NCBI RefSeq assembly: GCF_007997035.1 | Contig: NZ_VOSS01000023.1 | Span: 1-42,069 of the forward strand | DNA from: Ralstonia sp. TCR112 | GTDB lineage: Bacteria > Pseudomonadota > Gammaproteobacteria > Burkholderiales > Burkholderiaceae | DNA: 42,069 nt | Direction of reading: 5' to 3' | Part shown: positions 27,787-36,419 of the stretch, piece by piece | How the letters are laid out: the number at the start of each line of letters is the position of its first letter | Numbering within the stretch: the first letter of the stretch is position 1 | The notes under the pieces: generated by a model | Told to the model about the DNA's origin: nothing | Database searches by the model: none | What the model saw: only the letters and a program-made list of their open reading frames with translations | Made by a program: the position numbers and the translations under genes

Positions 27787-29172
27787 TCAGTTCGCCGCGT
27801 TTGCCTGTTCTGCGAGTGCGTCGAGCAGCTTCTGATGAACGCCCCCGAAGCCGCCATTGCTCATGACCAGCACATGGTCGCCCGGGCCGGCCGCAGCGGT
27901 GACAGCGCCCACCAAAGCCGTCAGGTCTGAGAACGTGTTTGCACGCGCGCCCAAAGGCGCCAACGCGCCAGCCAAGTCCCAGCCGATGGCGTCGCGGCCG
28001 CTGGCGGCGCCGTAAGCGAAGACTTGATCCGCGCCGGACAGGCTCTCAGGAAGCGCTTGCTTCATCACACCGAGCTTCATGGTGTTGGAACGCGGCTCCA
28101 GCACGGCCAGAATGCGGCCGTTGCCGACGCGACGGCGCAGGCCTTCGATCGTGGTGCGAATGGCCGTGGGGTGATGAGCGAAATCGTCGTAGACCGTGAC
28201 GCCGTTGACCGTGCCGCGCACTTCCATCCGGCGTTTCACATTTTCGAAACGGGTCAGGCTTTCAATGGCTTGTGCGGCCGGCACACCGACGTGGCGTGCA
28301 GCGGCGATGGCGGCGACGGCGTTCATACGGTTGTGGTCGCCCTGCAGTGCCCAGCGGACGCGACCCTGCGCTTGCCCGTTAAACACAACGTCAAAGCTGT
28401 CGTCCTCGCCCAGATTGGCGATTTTCCAGCCCTCGCCGTCTTCTGCGCCGAACCGCTCGACTTCCGACCAGCATCCGCGCTCAAGTACGCGCGTGAGGCT
28501 GTCTTCGCGGCTATTGACGAGCAGCCGCCCTTGGCCGGGCACGGTACGCACCAGATGGTGGAATTGTGTTTCGATCGCGGCCAGATCCGGAAAGATGTCG
28601 GCGTGATCGAACTCCAGATTGTTCAAGATGGCCGTGCGAGGGCGGTAATGGACGAACTTGCTGCGCTTGTCAAAGAAGGCCGTGTCGTACTCGTCGGCCT
28701 CAATGACGAAGAAGTCGGATTCCGTCAGCCGCGCGGACAAGCCGAAGTTGCGCGGCACGCCACCGACCAGAAAGCCCGGGTTGTAGCCGGCGTCCTGCAG
28801 AATCCACGCGAGCATCGACGTGGTGGTCGTCTTGCCGTGCGTGCCGGCGACGGCAAGCACCCATTTCTGGCGCAGTACGTTGTCGCCCAGCCATTGCGGG
28901 CCGGAAATGTAAGGCAGATTGCGATCCAGGATGGCTTCCATCAACGGATTGCCACGGGAGATCACGTTGCCGACCACGTAAAGATCGGCGCCGATGGACA
29001 GCTGTTCCGGGTCGAATCCTTCAATCAGTTCGATGCCCTGAGCCTCAAGCTGGGCGCTCATCGGCGGGTAGACGTTGGCGTCGCAGCCAGTGACGCGGTG
29101 ACCGGCCTGACGGGCGATCAGGGCAATCCCGCCCATGAAGGTGCCGCAGATTCCAAGGATGTGGATATGCAT
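27787..29172 (-). CDS. mpl: UDP-N-acetylmuramate:L-Ala-gamma-D-Glu-meso-DAP ligase
   Basis: Mpl ligates the recycled murein tripeptide to UDP-MurNAc, returning it to cell-wall synthesis. The 461-residue protein follows E. coli Mpl almost phrase by phrase: MHIHILGICGTFMGG at the start, GCDANVYPPMS, the ATP loop AGTHGKTTT (109-117), VIEADEYDTAFFDKRSKFVHY, NLEFDHADIF, YDDFAHHPTAI and VLMSNGGFGG near the end. The ATG at 29172 gives the family N-terminus; an ATG three codons upstream (29181) is also possible. Divergent from the gene at 29251. Confidence 0.95.
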   Translation of the reverse strand: MHIHILGICGTFMGGIALIARQAGHRVTGCDANVYPPMSAQLEAQGIELIEGFDPEQLSIGADLYVVGNVISRGNPLMEAILDRNLPYISGPQWLGDNVLRQKWVLAVAGTHGKTTTTSMLAWILQDAGYNPGFLVGGVPRNFGLSARLTESDFFVIEADEYDTAFFDKRSKFVHYRPRTAILNNLEFDHADIFPDLAAIETQFHHLVRTVPGQGRLLVNSREDSLTRVLERGCWSEVERFGAEDGEGWKIANLGEDDSFDVVFNGQAQGRVRWALQGDHNRMNAVAAIAAARHVGVPAAQAIESLTRFENVKRRMEVRGTVNGVTVYDDFAHHPTAIRTTIEGLRRRVGNGRILAVLEPRSNTMKLGVMKQALPESLSGADQVFAYGAASGRDAIGWDLAGALAPLGARANTFSDLTALVGAVTAAAGPGDHVLVMSNGGFGGVHQKLLDALAEQANAAN

Positions 29173-29250
29173 GGGTGCCATCTCAACTTCGTAGCGCCGC
29201 ATTGTACCTGCGGCTTCAGGCGGGTCCGCGCGCTTCAGTAAAATAGAGCC

Positions 29251-29925
29251 ATGTCCAAACGCCCCACCCTCGACCCCGCCCGCGTGCGGGAGGAAATCGC
29301 CATCACCGCGGCGCGCATGATCGCGGAAGACGGCGCCGACTACGCCACCGCCAAGCGCAAGGCGGCCCGCCAAGTGCTCGGCACGGAATCGCGCACGCCC
29401 GGCGAATGGCTACCGGACAACGAACAGGTCGAAACGGAAGTCCGCGAATACCAGGCGCTGTTCCAGGCAGAATCGCAGCCGCGCGTGCTGGCGTTGCTGC
29501 GCCGTATCGCCCTGCTGCTGATGGAAGGGCTGGCAGTCCATAACCCGTACCTTGCTGGCGCGGTCTTTAACGGCACCGCCAGCGAGCATTCCGACATCCA
29601 CCTGCAAGTCTTCTGCGACAGCCCGAAGGATGTGGCGATCTTCCTGCTCAATGCGGGCGTGGATTTCGATACAACAGAGAGCGCTCACTTCGCCGGCCGC
29701 GACGAGGTGGAAACGCTCAGCTTCCTGTGGCGCGGCCAGTGGCCGGCCGGGCCCGAATCCCGCGACCTGGCGCGTGAGCTGCGCGCTGAAACGGGCACGC
29801 CGGTCGGCGTCCATATCGCCCTATATGACATGAACGATGTGCGCGGCGCGCGCCGCGCGGACGCCACCGGCAAGACCCAACGCGGCGACGCGGCGGCGGT
29901 GCGTGCCCTCCTGTCGCAGGGGTGA
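29251..29925 (+). CDS. Conserved protein of unknown function, possible nucleotidyltransferase fold
   Basis: A 224-residue protein with a helical N-terminus (REEIAITAARMIAEDGADYATAKRKAARQ) and a middle segment GAVFNGTASEHSDIHLQVFCDSPKDVAIFLLNAGVDFD at about 107-144. The G(T/S)x(S)xHSDIxL pattern resembles the G-S...D-x-[DE] core of minimal nucleotidyltransferases, with an acidic residue missing or shifted; this is my reading, not an established assignment. It is divergent from mpl, with 78 bp between starts. Similar genes next to mpl are sometimes mislabelled by pipelines as muramate-alanine ligase; no ligase motif is present. The TlpA-like gene starts 66 bp downstream. Confidence 0.7.
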   Translation: MSKRPTLDPARVREEIAITAARMIAEDGADYATAKRKAARQVLGTESRTPGEWLPDNEQVETEVREYQALFQAESQPRVLALLRRIALLLMEGLAVHNPYLAGAVFNGTASEHSDIHLQVFCDSPKDVAIFLLNAGVDFDTTESAHFAGRDEVETLSFLWRGQWPAGPESRDLARELRAETGTPVGVHIALYDMNDVRGARRADATGKTQRGDAAAVRALLSQG

Positions 29926-29991
29926 TCCGCCGACAGGAGTACAATCCCGCACGCTCCGCCTCTGTCTATATAGAGAGACCACCGCAGAACC

Positions 29992-30516
29992 ATGTCGCGC
30001 CGTACCACTTTGACCGCTTTGTTGATCGCAGGCCTCGTTGCCGCGGCCGCGGGCGTCTATTTCGGACATCGCGCTACCGCGCCCAAGACGCCAGCCGACA
30101 ATGCCGTCGCCGCGTTCTACGGCAGCAAGCTCTCGGACGCCAATGGCGCGCCGCTGGATCTGGCAGCGTTTCGCGGCCAGCCGGTAGTGATCAATTTCTG
30201 GGCACCGTGGTGCGGTCCTTGTGTGGAGGAAATGCCGGAACTGTCCGCGCTGGCACAGGAACAGAAGTCCAAGGCGAAGTTCGTCGGCATCGGCATTGAC
30301 TCAGCCGCCAATATCCAGACGTTCCTGAGTAAGGTTCACGTCACATACCCCGTCGCCGTGGCGGGTTTTGGCGGGACGGAACTGGGCCGGCAATTCGGCA
30401 ACGAGGTGGGCGGACTTCCGTTTACTGTGATCCTTAACTCACAAGGCGAAATCACTTTCCGGAAGATGGGCCGGGTGCATGCCGACGAACTGCGAGAAGC
30501 CCTGCAGCGCACGTGA
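29992..30516 (+). CDS. TlpA/ResA-like membrane-anchored thioredoxin
   Basis: A 174-residue periplasmic thiol-disulphide protein. An uncleaved signal anchor or signal peptide covers residues 5-27, followed by an AhpC/TSA-thioredoxin fold with the active site Cys74-Gly-Pro-Cys77 in INFWAPWCGPCVEEMPEL. The cis-Pro region is GGLPFTVIL and the end REGEITFRKMGRVHADEL-like. It probably keeps cysteines reduced outside the cytoplasm, for example in cytochrome c maturation or periplasmic redox control; the partner is not visible here. It follows the gene at 29251 on the same strand. Confidence 0.85.
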   Translation: MSRRTTLTALLIAGLVAAAAGVYFGHRATAPKTPADNAVAAFYGSKLSDANGAPLDLAAFRGQPVVINFWAPWCGPCVEEMPELSALAQEQKSKAKFVGIGIDSAANIQTFLSKVHVTYPVAVAGFGGTELGRQFGNEVGGLPFTVILNSQGEITFRKMGRVHADELREALQRT

Positions 30517-30525
30517 ATATGGAAA

Positions 30526-30541
30526 AACGTCATATGACGTT
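30526..30541. repeat. 16-bp perfect palindrome
   Basis: AACGTCATATGACGTT, fully self-complementary, 9 bp after the stop of the thioredoxin gene. There is no T-run behind it, so it is not a normal terminator. It could be a dimeric regulator site for the downstream aroQ transcript. Seen in sequence; function unknown. Confidence 0.55.
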
Positions 30542-30622
30542 CATGTGCACGTAACTCCCCTTCTTCTTCGGCAAAAGCGTAGAGCTGACGCACAAGATCG
30601 GTGAAAACACCGATTTGTTGAG

Positions 30623-30669
30623 AGTTTTTCAGCAAAAACTAGACAAAGCATTCTAAGTTGCTGTAAATT
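30623..30669 (+). promoter_or_regulatory. Candidate promoter of aroQ with adjacent inverted repeat
   Basis: AGTTTTT (30623-30629), CAGC, AAAAACT (30634-30640) is a 7-bp inverted repeat. It directly borders a weak -35-like TAGACA (30640-30645) and a TG-extended -10-like stretch around TGTAAAT (30662-30668). AT-rich compared with the flanks. The promoter reading is tentative. Confidence 0.3.
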
Positions 30670-30699
30670 GCGCCCAACTTCGCTCAACCGGTCCAAACC

Positions 30700-31167
30700 G
30701 TGGCTGATAAACCCATCGCCAAAGCGCTTCGCAACGTGCTCGTCCTGCACGGCCCGAACCTCAATTTGCTGGGGACGCGCGAGCCGGAAGTCTACGGTGC
30801 AACCACGCTCGCCGACATCAATGCTGCCTTGGTTGAACGCGCCACTGCGCGCGGTGTGACGCTGGCGCATTTCCAGTCGAACCATGAGGGCGCGCTGGTG
30901 GACCGCATCCACGCTGCCAAGAGCGAAGGCGTTGAATTCATCATCATCAATCCGGCCGCCTACACGCACACCAGCGTGGCGCTGCGCGATGCGCTGGCCG
31001 GCGTGGTGATCCCGTATATCGAAGTCCATCTGTCCAACGTGCATCGTCGTGAGCCGTTCCGCCACCATTCATATCTGGCGGACCAAGCGGTGGGCGTGAT
31101 TTGCGGACTGGGCTGGCGCGGCTATCTGGCGGCGCTGGATTTCGCAATCGATCAACACGGCGGCTGA
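30700..31167 (+). CDS. aroQ: 3-dehydroquinate dehydratase, type II
   Basis: A 155-residue type II dehydroquinase, a dodecameric cytoplasmic enzyme converting 3-dehydroquinate to 3-dehydroshikimate. Motifs: [19 protein letters not shown] with the catalytic Tyr, [32 protein letters not shown], and [17 protein letters not shown] with the active-site His. The start is a GTG at 30700, which lacks a strong ribosome site. It precedes accB-accC, an order common in betaproteobacteria and gammaproteobacteria. Its stop lies in a 14-bp palindrome. Confidence 0.95.
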   Translation: MADKPIAKALRNVLVLHGPNLNLLGTREPEVYGATTLADINAALVERATARGVTLAHFQSNHEGALVDRIHAAKSEGVEFIIINPAAYTHTSVALRDALAGVVIPYIEVHLSNVHRREPFRHHSYLADQAVGVICGLGWRGYLAALDFAIDQHGG

Positions 31168-31174
31168 TCAGCCG
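31161..31174. repeat. 14-bp perfect palindrome at the aroQ stop
   Basis: CGGCTGATCAGCCG overlaps the aroQ stop codon (31165-31167). A T-rich but interrupted stretch follows (31175-31190). It may act as a weak terminator or attenuator between aroQ and accB. Confidence 0.4.
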
Positions 31175-31305
31175 TCTACTTCCTTTTATTTCAACCACTT
31201 AACCAACGCAACGACGCCAGCGCCTGGAGCGCCTTTGACCGATGCGCTGAAGAGCCATTCGCGCGCATCGACCGCCCAGACCGCCGACGCTGCAGGAGAA
31301 CGTTC

Positions 31306-31773
31306 ATGGATTTGCGCAAGCTGAAAACGCTGATCGACCTGGTGGCCGAATCGGGCATTTCGGAACTCGAAGTGACCGAAGGCGAAGGCAAGGTCCGCAT
31401 CGTCAAGTCGGCGCCGCAAGTGGTGGCCCCGATGCAATATGCGCCGATGCCGATGCAGGCAGCACCCGCTGTCGGCACACCGGCCGCAGCGGCTCCGGCA
31501 GCCGTCGGCGCCGAGGCTCCCGCCGCGGCCCTGCCGGCTGGCCACATCGTGACGTCGCCGATGGTGGGCACGTTCTATCGCTCGCCGTCGCCGGGCGCAG
31601 CGGAGTTCGTCAAGGTGGGCGACACCGTCAAGGAAGGCCAGACGATCTGCATCATCGAAGCGATGAAGCTGCTCAACGAGATCGAAGCGGACAAGGCCGG
31701 CGTGATCAAGGAAATCCTGATCGAAAACGGCCAGGCGGTGGAATACGGCCAGCCGCTGTTCGTGATCGGCTGA
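31306..31773 (+). CDS. accB: Biotin carboxyl carrier protein of acetyl-CoA carboxylase
   Basis: A 155-residue BCCP. It carries biotin on Lys121 in the motif [12 protein letters not shown] and shuttles CO2 between biotin carboxylase and carboxyltransferase in the first step of fatty acid synthesis. The N-terminus (1-35) is the conserved BCCP start, residues 36-80 form an Ala/Pro/Met-rich flexible linker, and 80-155 is the biotinyl domain with the characteristic thumb region [16 protein letters not shown]. The ATG follows a GGAG ribosome site. accC starts 133 bp downstream. Confidence 0.96.
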   Translation: MDLRKLKTLIDLVAESGISELEVTEGEGKVRIVKSAPQVVAPMQYAPMPMQAAPAVGTPAAAAPAAVGAEAPAAALPAGHIVTSPMVGTFYRSPSPGAAEFVKVGDTVKEGQTICIIEAMKLLNEIEADKAGVIKEILIENGQAVEYGQPLFVIG

Positions 31774-31906
31774 TCCTCCGGCATCTGCCCCCTCATCGTG
31801 CGGCGCACAGCGTGCCGCATCCGAGCGCGAGCCGGCGCACCAGGGCTGCCACTGAGCGCAGCCCGGCCACAGCGCCCTCGCCTCTCCTTTTTGTAGCGAG
31901 AACACG

Positions 31907-33274
31907 ATGTTCGACAAGATCCTGATCGCGAATCGCGGCGAGATCGCTCTTCGCATCCAGCGCGCCTGCCGCGAACTCGGCATCAAGACCGTGGTGGTCT
32001 ATTCCGAGGCGGACAAGGAAGCCAAATACGTCAAGCTGGCCGACGAAGCCGTGTGTATCGGCCCCGCACCGTCGCCGCTGTCGTACCTCAACATGCCGGC
32101 CATCATCTCGGCCGCCGAGGTGACCGACGCCCAGGCCATCCACCCCGGCTACGGCTTCCTGTCGGAAAACGCCGACTTTGCCGAGCGTGTGGAGCAATCC
32201 GGCTTCACCTTCATCGGCCCGACGCCCGAATCGATCCGCCTGATGGGCGACAAGGTCTCGGCCAAGCAAGCGATGATCAAGTCCGGCGTGCCGTGCGTGC
32301 CGGGCTCGGAAGGCGCCCTGTCGGAAGACCCGAAGGAAATCCTGGCAACGGCCAAGAAGGTCGGCTATCCGGTGATCATCAAGGCAGCTGGCGGCGGCGG
32401 TGGCCGTGGCATGCGCGTGGTGCACACCGAGGCCGCGCTGATCAATGCCGTCAACATGACGCGCGAAGAAGCCGGCCGCGCCTTCGGCAATCCGGAAGTC
32501 TATATGGAGAAGTTCCTGGAGCATCCGCGCCACGTGGAGATCCAGGTCCTGGCTGACCAGCACCGCAACGCCATCTGGCTGGGCGAGCGCGATTGCTCCA
32601 TGCAGCGCCGCCACCAGAAGGTGATCGAGGAAGCGCCGGCACCGCACATTCCGCGCCGCCTGATCGAGCGCATTGGCGACCGCTGCGCCGAGGCCTGCAA
32701 GAAGATCGGCTACCGCGGCGCCGGCACGTTCGAATTCCTGTACGAGAACGGCGAGTTCTACTTCATCGAAATGAACACGCGCGTGCAAGTCGAACACCCG
32801 GTGACGGAGATGATCACGGGCGTCGACATCGTGCAGGAGCAGATCCGCGTGGCGGCCGGCGAAAAGCTGCGCTTCCGTCAGAAGGACATCGTGCTCAAGG
32901 GCCACGCCATCGAATGCCGCATCAACGCGGAAGATCCGTTCAAGTTCACGCCGTCGCCGGGCCGCATCACGTCGTGGCATGTGCCGGGTGGCCCGGGCGT
33001 TCGTGTGGATTCGCACGCCTACAACGGCTACTTCGTGCCGCCCAACTACGACTCGATGATCGGCAAGGTCATCACGTACGGCGCCACGCGCGAGCAAGCG
33101 ATTGCCCGCATGCGCATCGCCCTGTCGGAAATGGTGGTGGAAGGCATCCAGACCAACGTGCCGCTGCACCGCGACCTGATGCTCGACGCCAACTTCGTTG
33201 AAGGCGGCACCGACATCCACTACCTGGAGCACCGTCTGGCGCAACAGGAAGTGGCCAAGGGTGGCGGCAAGTGA
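31907..33274 (+). CDS. accC: Biotin carboxylase subunit of acetyl-CoA carboxylase
   Basis: A 455-residue ATP-grasp enzyme that carboxylates the biotin on AccB using bicarbonate and ATP. It shows [17 protein letters not shown] at the start, the glycine-rich ATP loop [54 protein letters not shown] (metal and catalytic residues) and [12 protein letters not shown]. Length matches the family. Its stop overlaps the prmA GTG start (GTGA). Confidence 0.96.
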   Translation: MFDKILIANRGEIALRIQRACRELGIKTVVVYSEADKEAKYVKLADEAVCIGPAPSPLSYLNMPAIISAAEVTDAQAIHPGYGFLSENADFAERVEQSGFTFIGPTPESIRLMGDKVSAKQAMIKSGVPCVPGSEGALSEDPKEILATAKKVGYPVIIKAAGGGGGRGMRVVHTEAALINAVNMTREEAGRAFGNPEVYMEKFLEHPRHVEIQVLADQHRNAIWLGERDCSMQRRHQKVIEEAPAPHIPRRLIERIGDRCAEACKKIGYRGAGTFEFLYENGEFYFIEMNTRVQVEHPVTEMITGVDIVQEQIRVAAGEKLRFRQKDIVLKGHAIECRINAEDPFKFTPSPGRITSWHVPGGPGVRVDSHAYNGYFVPPNYDSMIGKVITYGATREQAIARMRIALSEMVVEGIQTNVPLHRDLMLDANFVEGGTDIHYLEHRLAQQEVAKGGGK

Positions 33275-34167
33275 CGTACCGCGAATGCGTGCTCGAAGTG
33301 GCGCGCGACGACGCCGAAGCGTTGTCCGAAGCCCTGTTTGATCTCGGCGCGCTGTCGGTCTCGGTGGAAGACGCCGATGCTGACACGCCTGAAGAGCAAC
33401 CGCTCTTTGGCGAGCCCGGCCACGAACCGACACGCCTGGCGTGGAACCGCTCGCGCGTGGTTGCGCTGCTCGCCGACGATGCCGATCCGGCATTGCTGGT
33501 GGCAGCCGCAGCCAACGAGATCAACCTCTCGCCGCTGCCTGCGTACACCGTGCGCGAAGTCGAAGAGCAGGACTGGGTGCGCGTGACGCAATCGCAGTTC
33601 GAGCCCATCCATATTGGTGAGCACATCTGGGTCGTGCCGTCCTGGCACGATGCGCCGGAACCCGACGCCGTGGTGCTGGAATTGGATCCGGGGCTCGCGT
33701 TCGGCACGGGCAGCCACCCGACAACGCGCCTGTGCATGGAATGGCTGGAGCAGCACGTGCAACCCGGCGAGCGCACGCTCGACTACGGCTGCGGCTCGGG
33801 CATCCTGGCCATCGTCGCCAAGAAGCTCGGCGCCGGTGAAACGGTCGGCGTCGACATCGATCCGAATGCGGTCGAAGCCTCGCGCTACAACGCCGAGCGC
33901 AACCACGTCGAAGCGACCTTCGCCCTGCCCGACGATGCACCGGAAGGCACGTTTGATCTCGTCGTCGCCAACATCCTGTCGAATCCGCTCAAGCTGATGG
34001 CGGCCATGCTGTGCGCGCGCGTCCGTCCGGGCGGCCGGTTGATTCTGTCAGGCGTGCTCGAGCGCCAGGCAGAAGAGGTCGCGGCCGCGTATGCCTCGGC
34101 CATTCCCCTCACGGTGTGGCGTGCACGTGACGGCTGGGTCTGCCTGCATGGTGTGAAGCCCGCGTAA
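33271..34167 (+). CDS. prmA: Ribosomal protein L11 methyltransferase
   Basis: PrmA trimethylates L11 of the large ribosomal subunit with S-adenosylmethionine. The 298-residue protein has the N-terminal substrate-recognition part ([35 protein letters not shown]) and a Rossmann methyltransferase domain: [52 protein letters not shown] and the catalytic-loop motif NILSNPL. The start is a GTG overlapping the accC stop. The accC-prmA order is common in betaproteobacteria. Confidence 0.95.
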   Translation: MTYRECVLEVARDDAEALSEALFDLGALSVSVEDADADTPEEQPLFGEPGHEPTRLAWNRSRVVALLADDADPALLVAAAANEINLSPLPAYTVREVEEQDWVRVTQSQFEPIHIGEHIWVVPSWHDAPEPDAVVLELDPGLAFGTGSHPTTRLCMEWLEQHVQPGERTLDYGCGSGILAIVAKKLGAGETVGVDIDPNAVEASRYNAERNHVEATFALPDDAPEGTFDLVVANILSNPLKLMAAMLCARVRPGGRLILSGVLERQAEEVAAAYASAIPLTVWRARDGWVCLHGVKPA

Positions 34168-34181
34168 TTTCACGGTGTTGC

Positions 34182-34216
34182 GCGCCAGCGCCGCCTGCAA
34201 AGGTCGACGCTGGCGC
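34182..34216. repeat. 9-bp inverted repeat between prmA and the DUF3426 gene
   Basis: GCGCCAGCG (34182-34190) and CGCTGGCGC (34208-34216) with a 17-nt loop, 14 bp after the prmA stop. No T-run follows, so it is at most an attenuator or mRNA-stabilising hairpin. Confidence 0.45.
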
Positions 34217-34263
34217 CGCTGTCTGCAATACTCGCGCGGTCGGCTTTTTTCTCCTCGTCCCGC

Positions 34264-35706
34264 ATGGCAACTGCGCCACAAGCTGCGCCACGTTTGGCGG
34301 CCCGCTGTCCCAACTGTCAAACCGCATTCCGCGTTGTCGCCGATCAGCTTCGTCTGCGCGGCGGTCTCGTCCGTTGTGGGCGCTGCAATCACGTCTTCGA
34401 TGGCCGCGATCATCTGATCGAATTGGGCGCCATAGCCACGCCTGCGGCGCCGGCCCCCGAAGCACCGCAGCTTCCGCAATCGCCCGAACCCGCCGCTCGC
34501 GTAGCGCCACTTGCGCCGCCCGTCGCCCCTGAACCCGAAGCGCCCGCAGCACCTCCCGCTGCAGAGGACGACCACGGCTTCGGCATGACGCTGATCTGGG
34601 AAGAAGACGTTCCCGATGAAGGCATCGCGGAAGTTCATCTGGGCGAAGTTGAAGGAGCAACACCTGCGCCCGACGTGCAATCGACCGCACCCGACACGCG
34701 TCCGCTACCGGACGAAGCGCCAATCGAGCACGCTGTCGATCCCGCCGCTGAACCAGCGCAGCAAACACGAGCGCCAGAACCGTCCGCGCCGCCTGCCGAT
34801 CCATTCCACGGCCTACCGCCCATCCGCGACCTGGACGACGAGGAAGACGCGTTCGCGGCGGCTGTCCCCAAGCAGCCGTCGGCAGACTTGCCGGTGGAAC
34901 CGGCCCTCGCGCCCGCGGCGGCTCCGGCAGCGACGAGCCCCGCGGCGGCAGCGGTCTCGGCCCCTGCAAAGCTTGAGGCCGAGAAGCACGATTCGGTCTG
35001 GATGCGCCACGAAACCGATCCGCACACGCTTTTTGCGCCGGTGCGGCGCCGCCATGGACACGCACGTCGCGCGCAATCCGAGCCGACCGGCCCGACGCCG
35101 CAGCGCACGCTGACTGGCGCGCCGCGTCCGCGCAAGGTGCGTGGGCCGAATCACGGTGTCTCTGCCGCGACGCTGGATTTTCTGCGTGCCGCACAGGCCC
35201 GCGAGCAGGCGCGCAAAACGACCGGACGCCGTGCCCTCGCGCGCGTCGCGATTGGTTTGCTGACAGTGCTGGCGGTGGCGCAACTGCTCTTCCTCGCTCG
35301 CGCCGAGATCGCCCGACGCGCGCCGTCCACACGCCCGATGTTGGAAGCCCTGTGCCAGCCGTTGCATTGCACGATTGCACCACCGCGTGACCTCGATGCG
35401 CTGCAGATCGAATCGTCGCAACTGCAGCGGCAGGAAGGCGACGCGTCCGACCAGTACGTGCTGACCGCGACGCTGCGCAACCGCGCCGGCGGCCCCATCG
35501 CCTTGCCTGCCATCGAACTCGTCACGACCGATCTGCAGGACCAACTGCTCTCGCGCCGCGCCCTGCTGCCCAGCGACTACCTCAACCCGAGCGACAGTGC
35601 ATACAGCAAGTCAGGGCTGCCCGCCCGCGCCGAACTACCGATTCGGGTACGATTCCAGTCCCAGCGCCCGACGGCCAATTACCGGGTCCTGATTTTTTAC
35701 CCCTGA
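34264..35706 (+). CDS. Zinc-ribbon, DUF3426 membrane protein
   Basis: A 480-residue protein of unknown function widespread in betaproteobacteria. An MJ0042-type zinc ribbon lies at the N-terminus: Cys15, Cys18, Cys38 and Cys41 in CPNCQTAFRV...GGLVRCGRCNHVFDG. A long Pro/Ala/Glu-rich linker (about 55-250) and a basic stretch follow. A single membrane helix (about 327-346) leads to the C-terminal DUF3426 domain, which would face the periplasm. The ribbon and linker would be cytoplasmic. It follows prmA in the same direction after 96 bp, a conserved neighbourhood. Confidence 0.85.
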   Translation: MATAPQAAPRLAARCPNCQTAFRVVADQLRLRGGLVRCGRCNHVFDGRDHLIELGAIATPAAPAPEAPQLPQSPEPAARVAPLAPPVAPEPEAPAAPPAAEDDHGFGMTLIWEEDVPDEGIAEVHLGEVEGATPAPDVQSTAPDTRPLPDEAPIEHAVDPAAEPAQQTRAPEPSAPPADPFHGLPPIRDLDDEEDAFAAAVPKQPSADLPVEPALAPAAAPAATSPAAAAVSAPAKLEAEKHDSVWMRHETDPHTLFAPVRRRHGHARRAQSEPTGPTPQRTLTGAPRPRKVRGPNHGVSAATLDFLRAAQAREQARKTTGRRALARVAIGLLTVLAVAQLLFLARAEIARRAPSTRPMLEALCQPLHCTIAPPRDLDALQIESSQLQRQEGDASDQYVLTATLRNRAGGPIALPAIELVTTDLQDQLLSRRALLPSDYLNPSDSAYSKSGLPARAELPIRVRFQSQRPTANYRVLIFYP

Positions 35707-35724
35707 GTTTTCATCCTGGCTTAG

Positions 35725-35794
35725 AGCCGCTAACAAGAACCTGCCGGCCCGGCGTGCCGACGCAGATGCCACGAGGATCTTGTTAGCGGCTTTT
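35725..35794 (+). repeat. Long hairpin between the DUF3426 gene and tpx
   Basis: AGCCGCTAACAAGA (35725-35738) and TCTTGTTAGCGGCT (35778-35791) are a perfect 14-bp inverted repeat around a 39-nt GC-rich loop, followed by TTTTCC. It could terminate the upstream transcript, although the loop is unusually long, or be a small mobile palindrome. The arm sequence recalls terminal repeats of some IS5-family elements, a resemblance from memory only. The tpx ribosome site lies 22 bp behind it. Confidence 0.6.
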
Positions 35795-35826
35795 CCCCAA
35801 CACGCATCAAAGGAAGGAGTAACACC

Positions 35827-36327
35827 ATGGCAAACGTGACCCTTGGCGGCAACCCGATCGAAGTCGGCGGCCAATTCCCGACCGCAGGCTCGAAGGCCCC
35901 CGCATTCACGCTGGTCGGCGCAGACCTGAAGGACGTCTCGCTCGCCGACTTTGCCGGCAAGCGCAAGGTTCTGAACATCGTGCCGAGCCTGGACACCCCG
36001 GTGTGCGCCACCTCCACGCGCAAGTTCAACGAAGCCGCCGCCAAGCTGGACAACACGGTCGTGCTGTCCATCTCTGCCGACCTGCCGTTCGCAGCCGGCC
36101 GCTTCTGCACCACCGAAGGCATCGCGAATGTGAAGCCGCTGTCGACCTTCCGCGACAAGGGTTTCAAGCAAGCCTACGGCGTCGACATCACGTCGGGCCC
36201 GCTGGCTGGCGTGACCGCCCGCGCCGTCGTCGTGCTCGACGCCGACGACACCGTCCTGTACTCGCAACTCGTGCCCGAGATCAAGGACGAGCCGAACTAC
36301 GACGCGGCCCTGGCTGCGCTGAAGTAA
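35827..36327 (+). CDS. tpx: Lipid hydroperoxide / thiol peroxidase
   Basis: A 166-residue atypical 2-Cys peroxiredoxin that reduces alkyl and lipid hydroperoxides and H2O2 with thioredoxin. The peroxidatic Cys60 lies in [16 protein letters not shown] and the resolving Cys94 in GRFCTTEGI, the spacing typical of Tpx. The N-terminal [30 protein letters not shown] is the family start. The ATG has a strong AAGGAAGGAG ribosome site. It stands alone between hairpins, so it is probably a single-gene transcript. Confidence 0.96.
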   Translation: MANVTLGGNPIEVGGQFPTAGSKAPAFTLVGADLKDVSLADFAGKRKVLNIVPSLDTPVCATSTRKFNEAAAKLDNTVVLSISADLPFAAGRFCTTEGIANVKPLSTFRDKGFKQAYGVDITSGPLAGVTARAVVVLDADDTVLYSQLVPEIKDEPNYDAALAALK

Positions 36328-36344
36328 GCTGAACTGACTGCATC

Positions 36345-36366
36345 GAGACCGACTTCCGGTCTCTTG
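36345..36366 (+). terminator. Probable terminator of tpx
   Basis: GAGACCG (36345-36351), loop ACTTC, CGGTCTC (36357-36363), then TT. The stem is good but the T-run is short. Confidence 0.55.
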
Positions 36367-36372
36367 TTCATC

Positions 36373-36399
36373 ACACGGCCGTCCACTGGGCGGCCGTGT
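36373..36399. repeat. 9-bp hairpin before the PfkB-family gene
   Basis: ACACGGCCG (36373-36381), a 9-nt loop, CGGCCGTGT (36391-36399). It ends 20 bp before the kinase ATG, so in RNA it would sit in the leader just ahead of the ribosome site (GGAG 36407-36410). It may be a second termination hairpin or a leader structure. Confidence 0.5.
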
Positions 36400-36419
36400 C
36401 ATATCTGGAGTGCTTCAAT

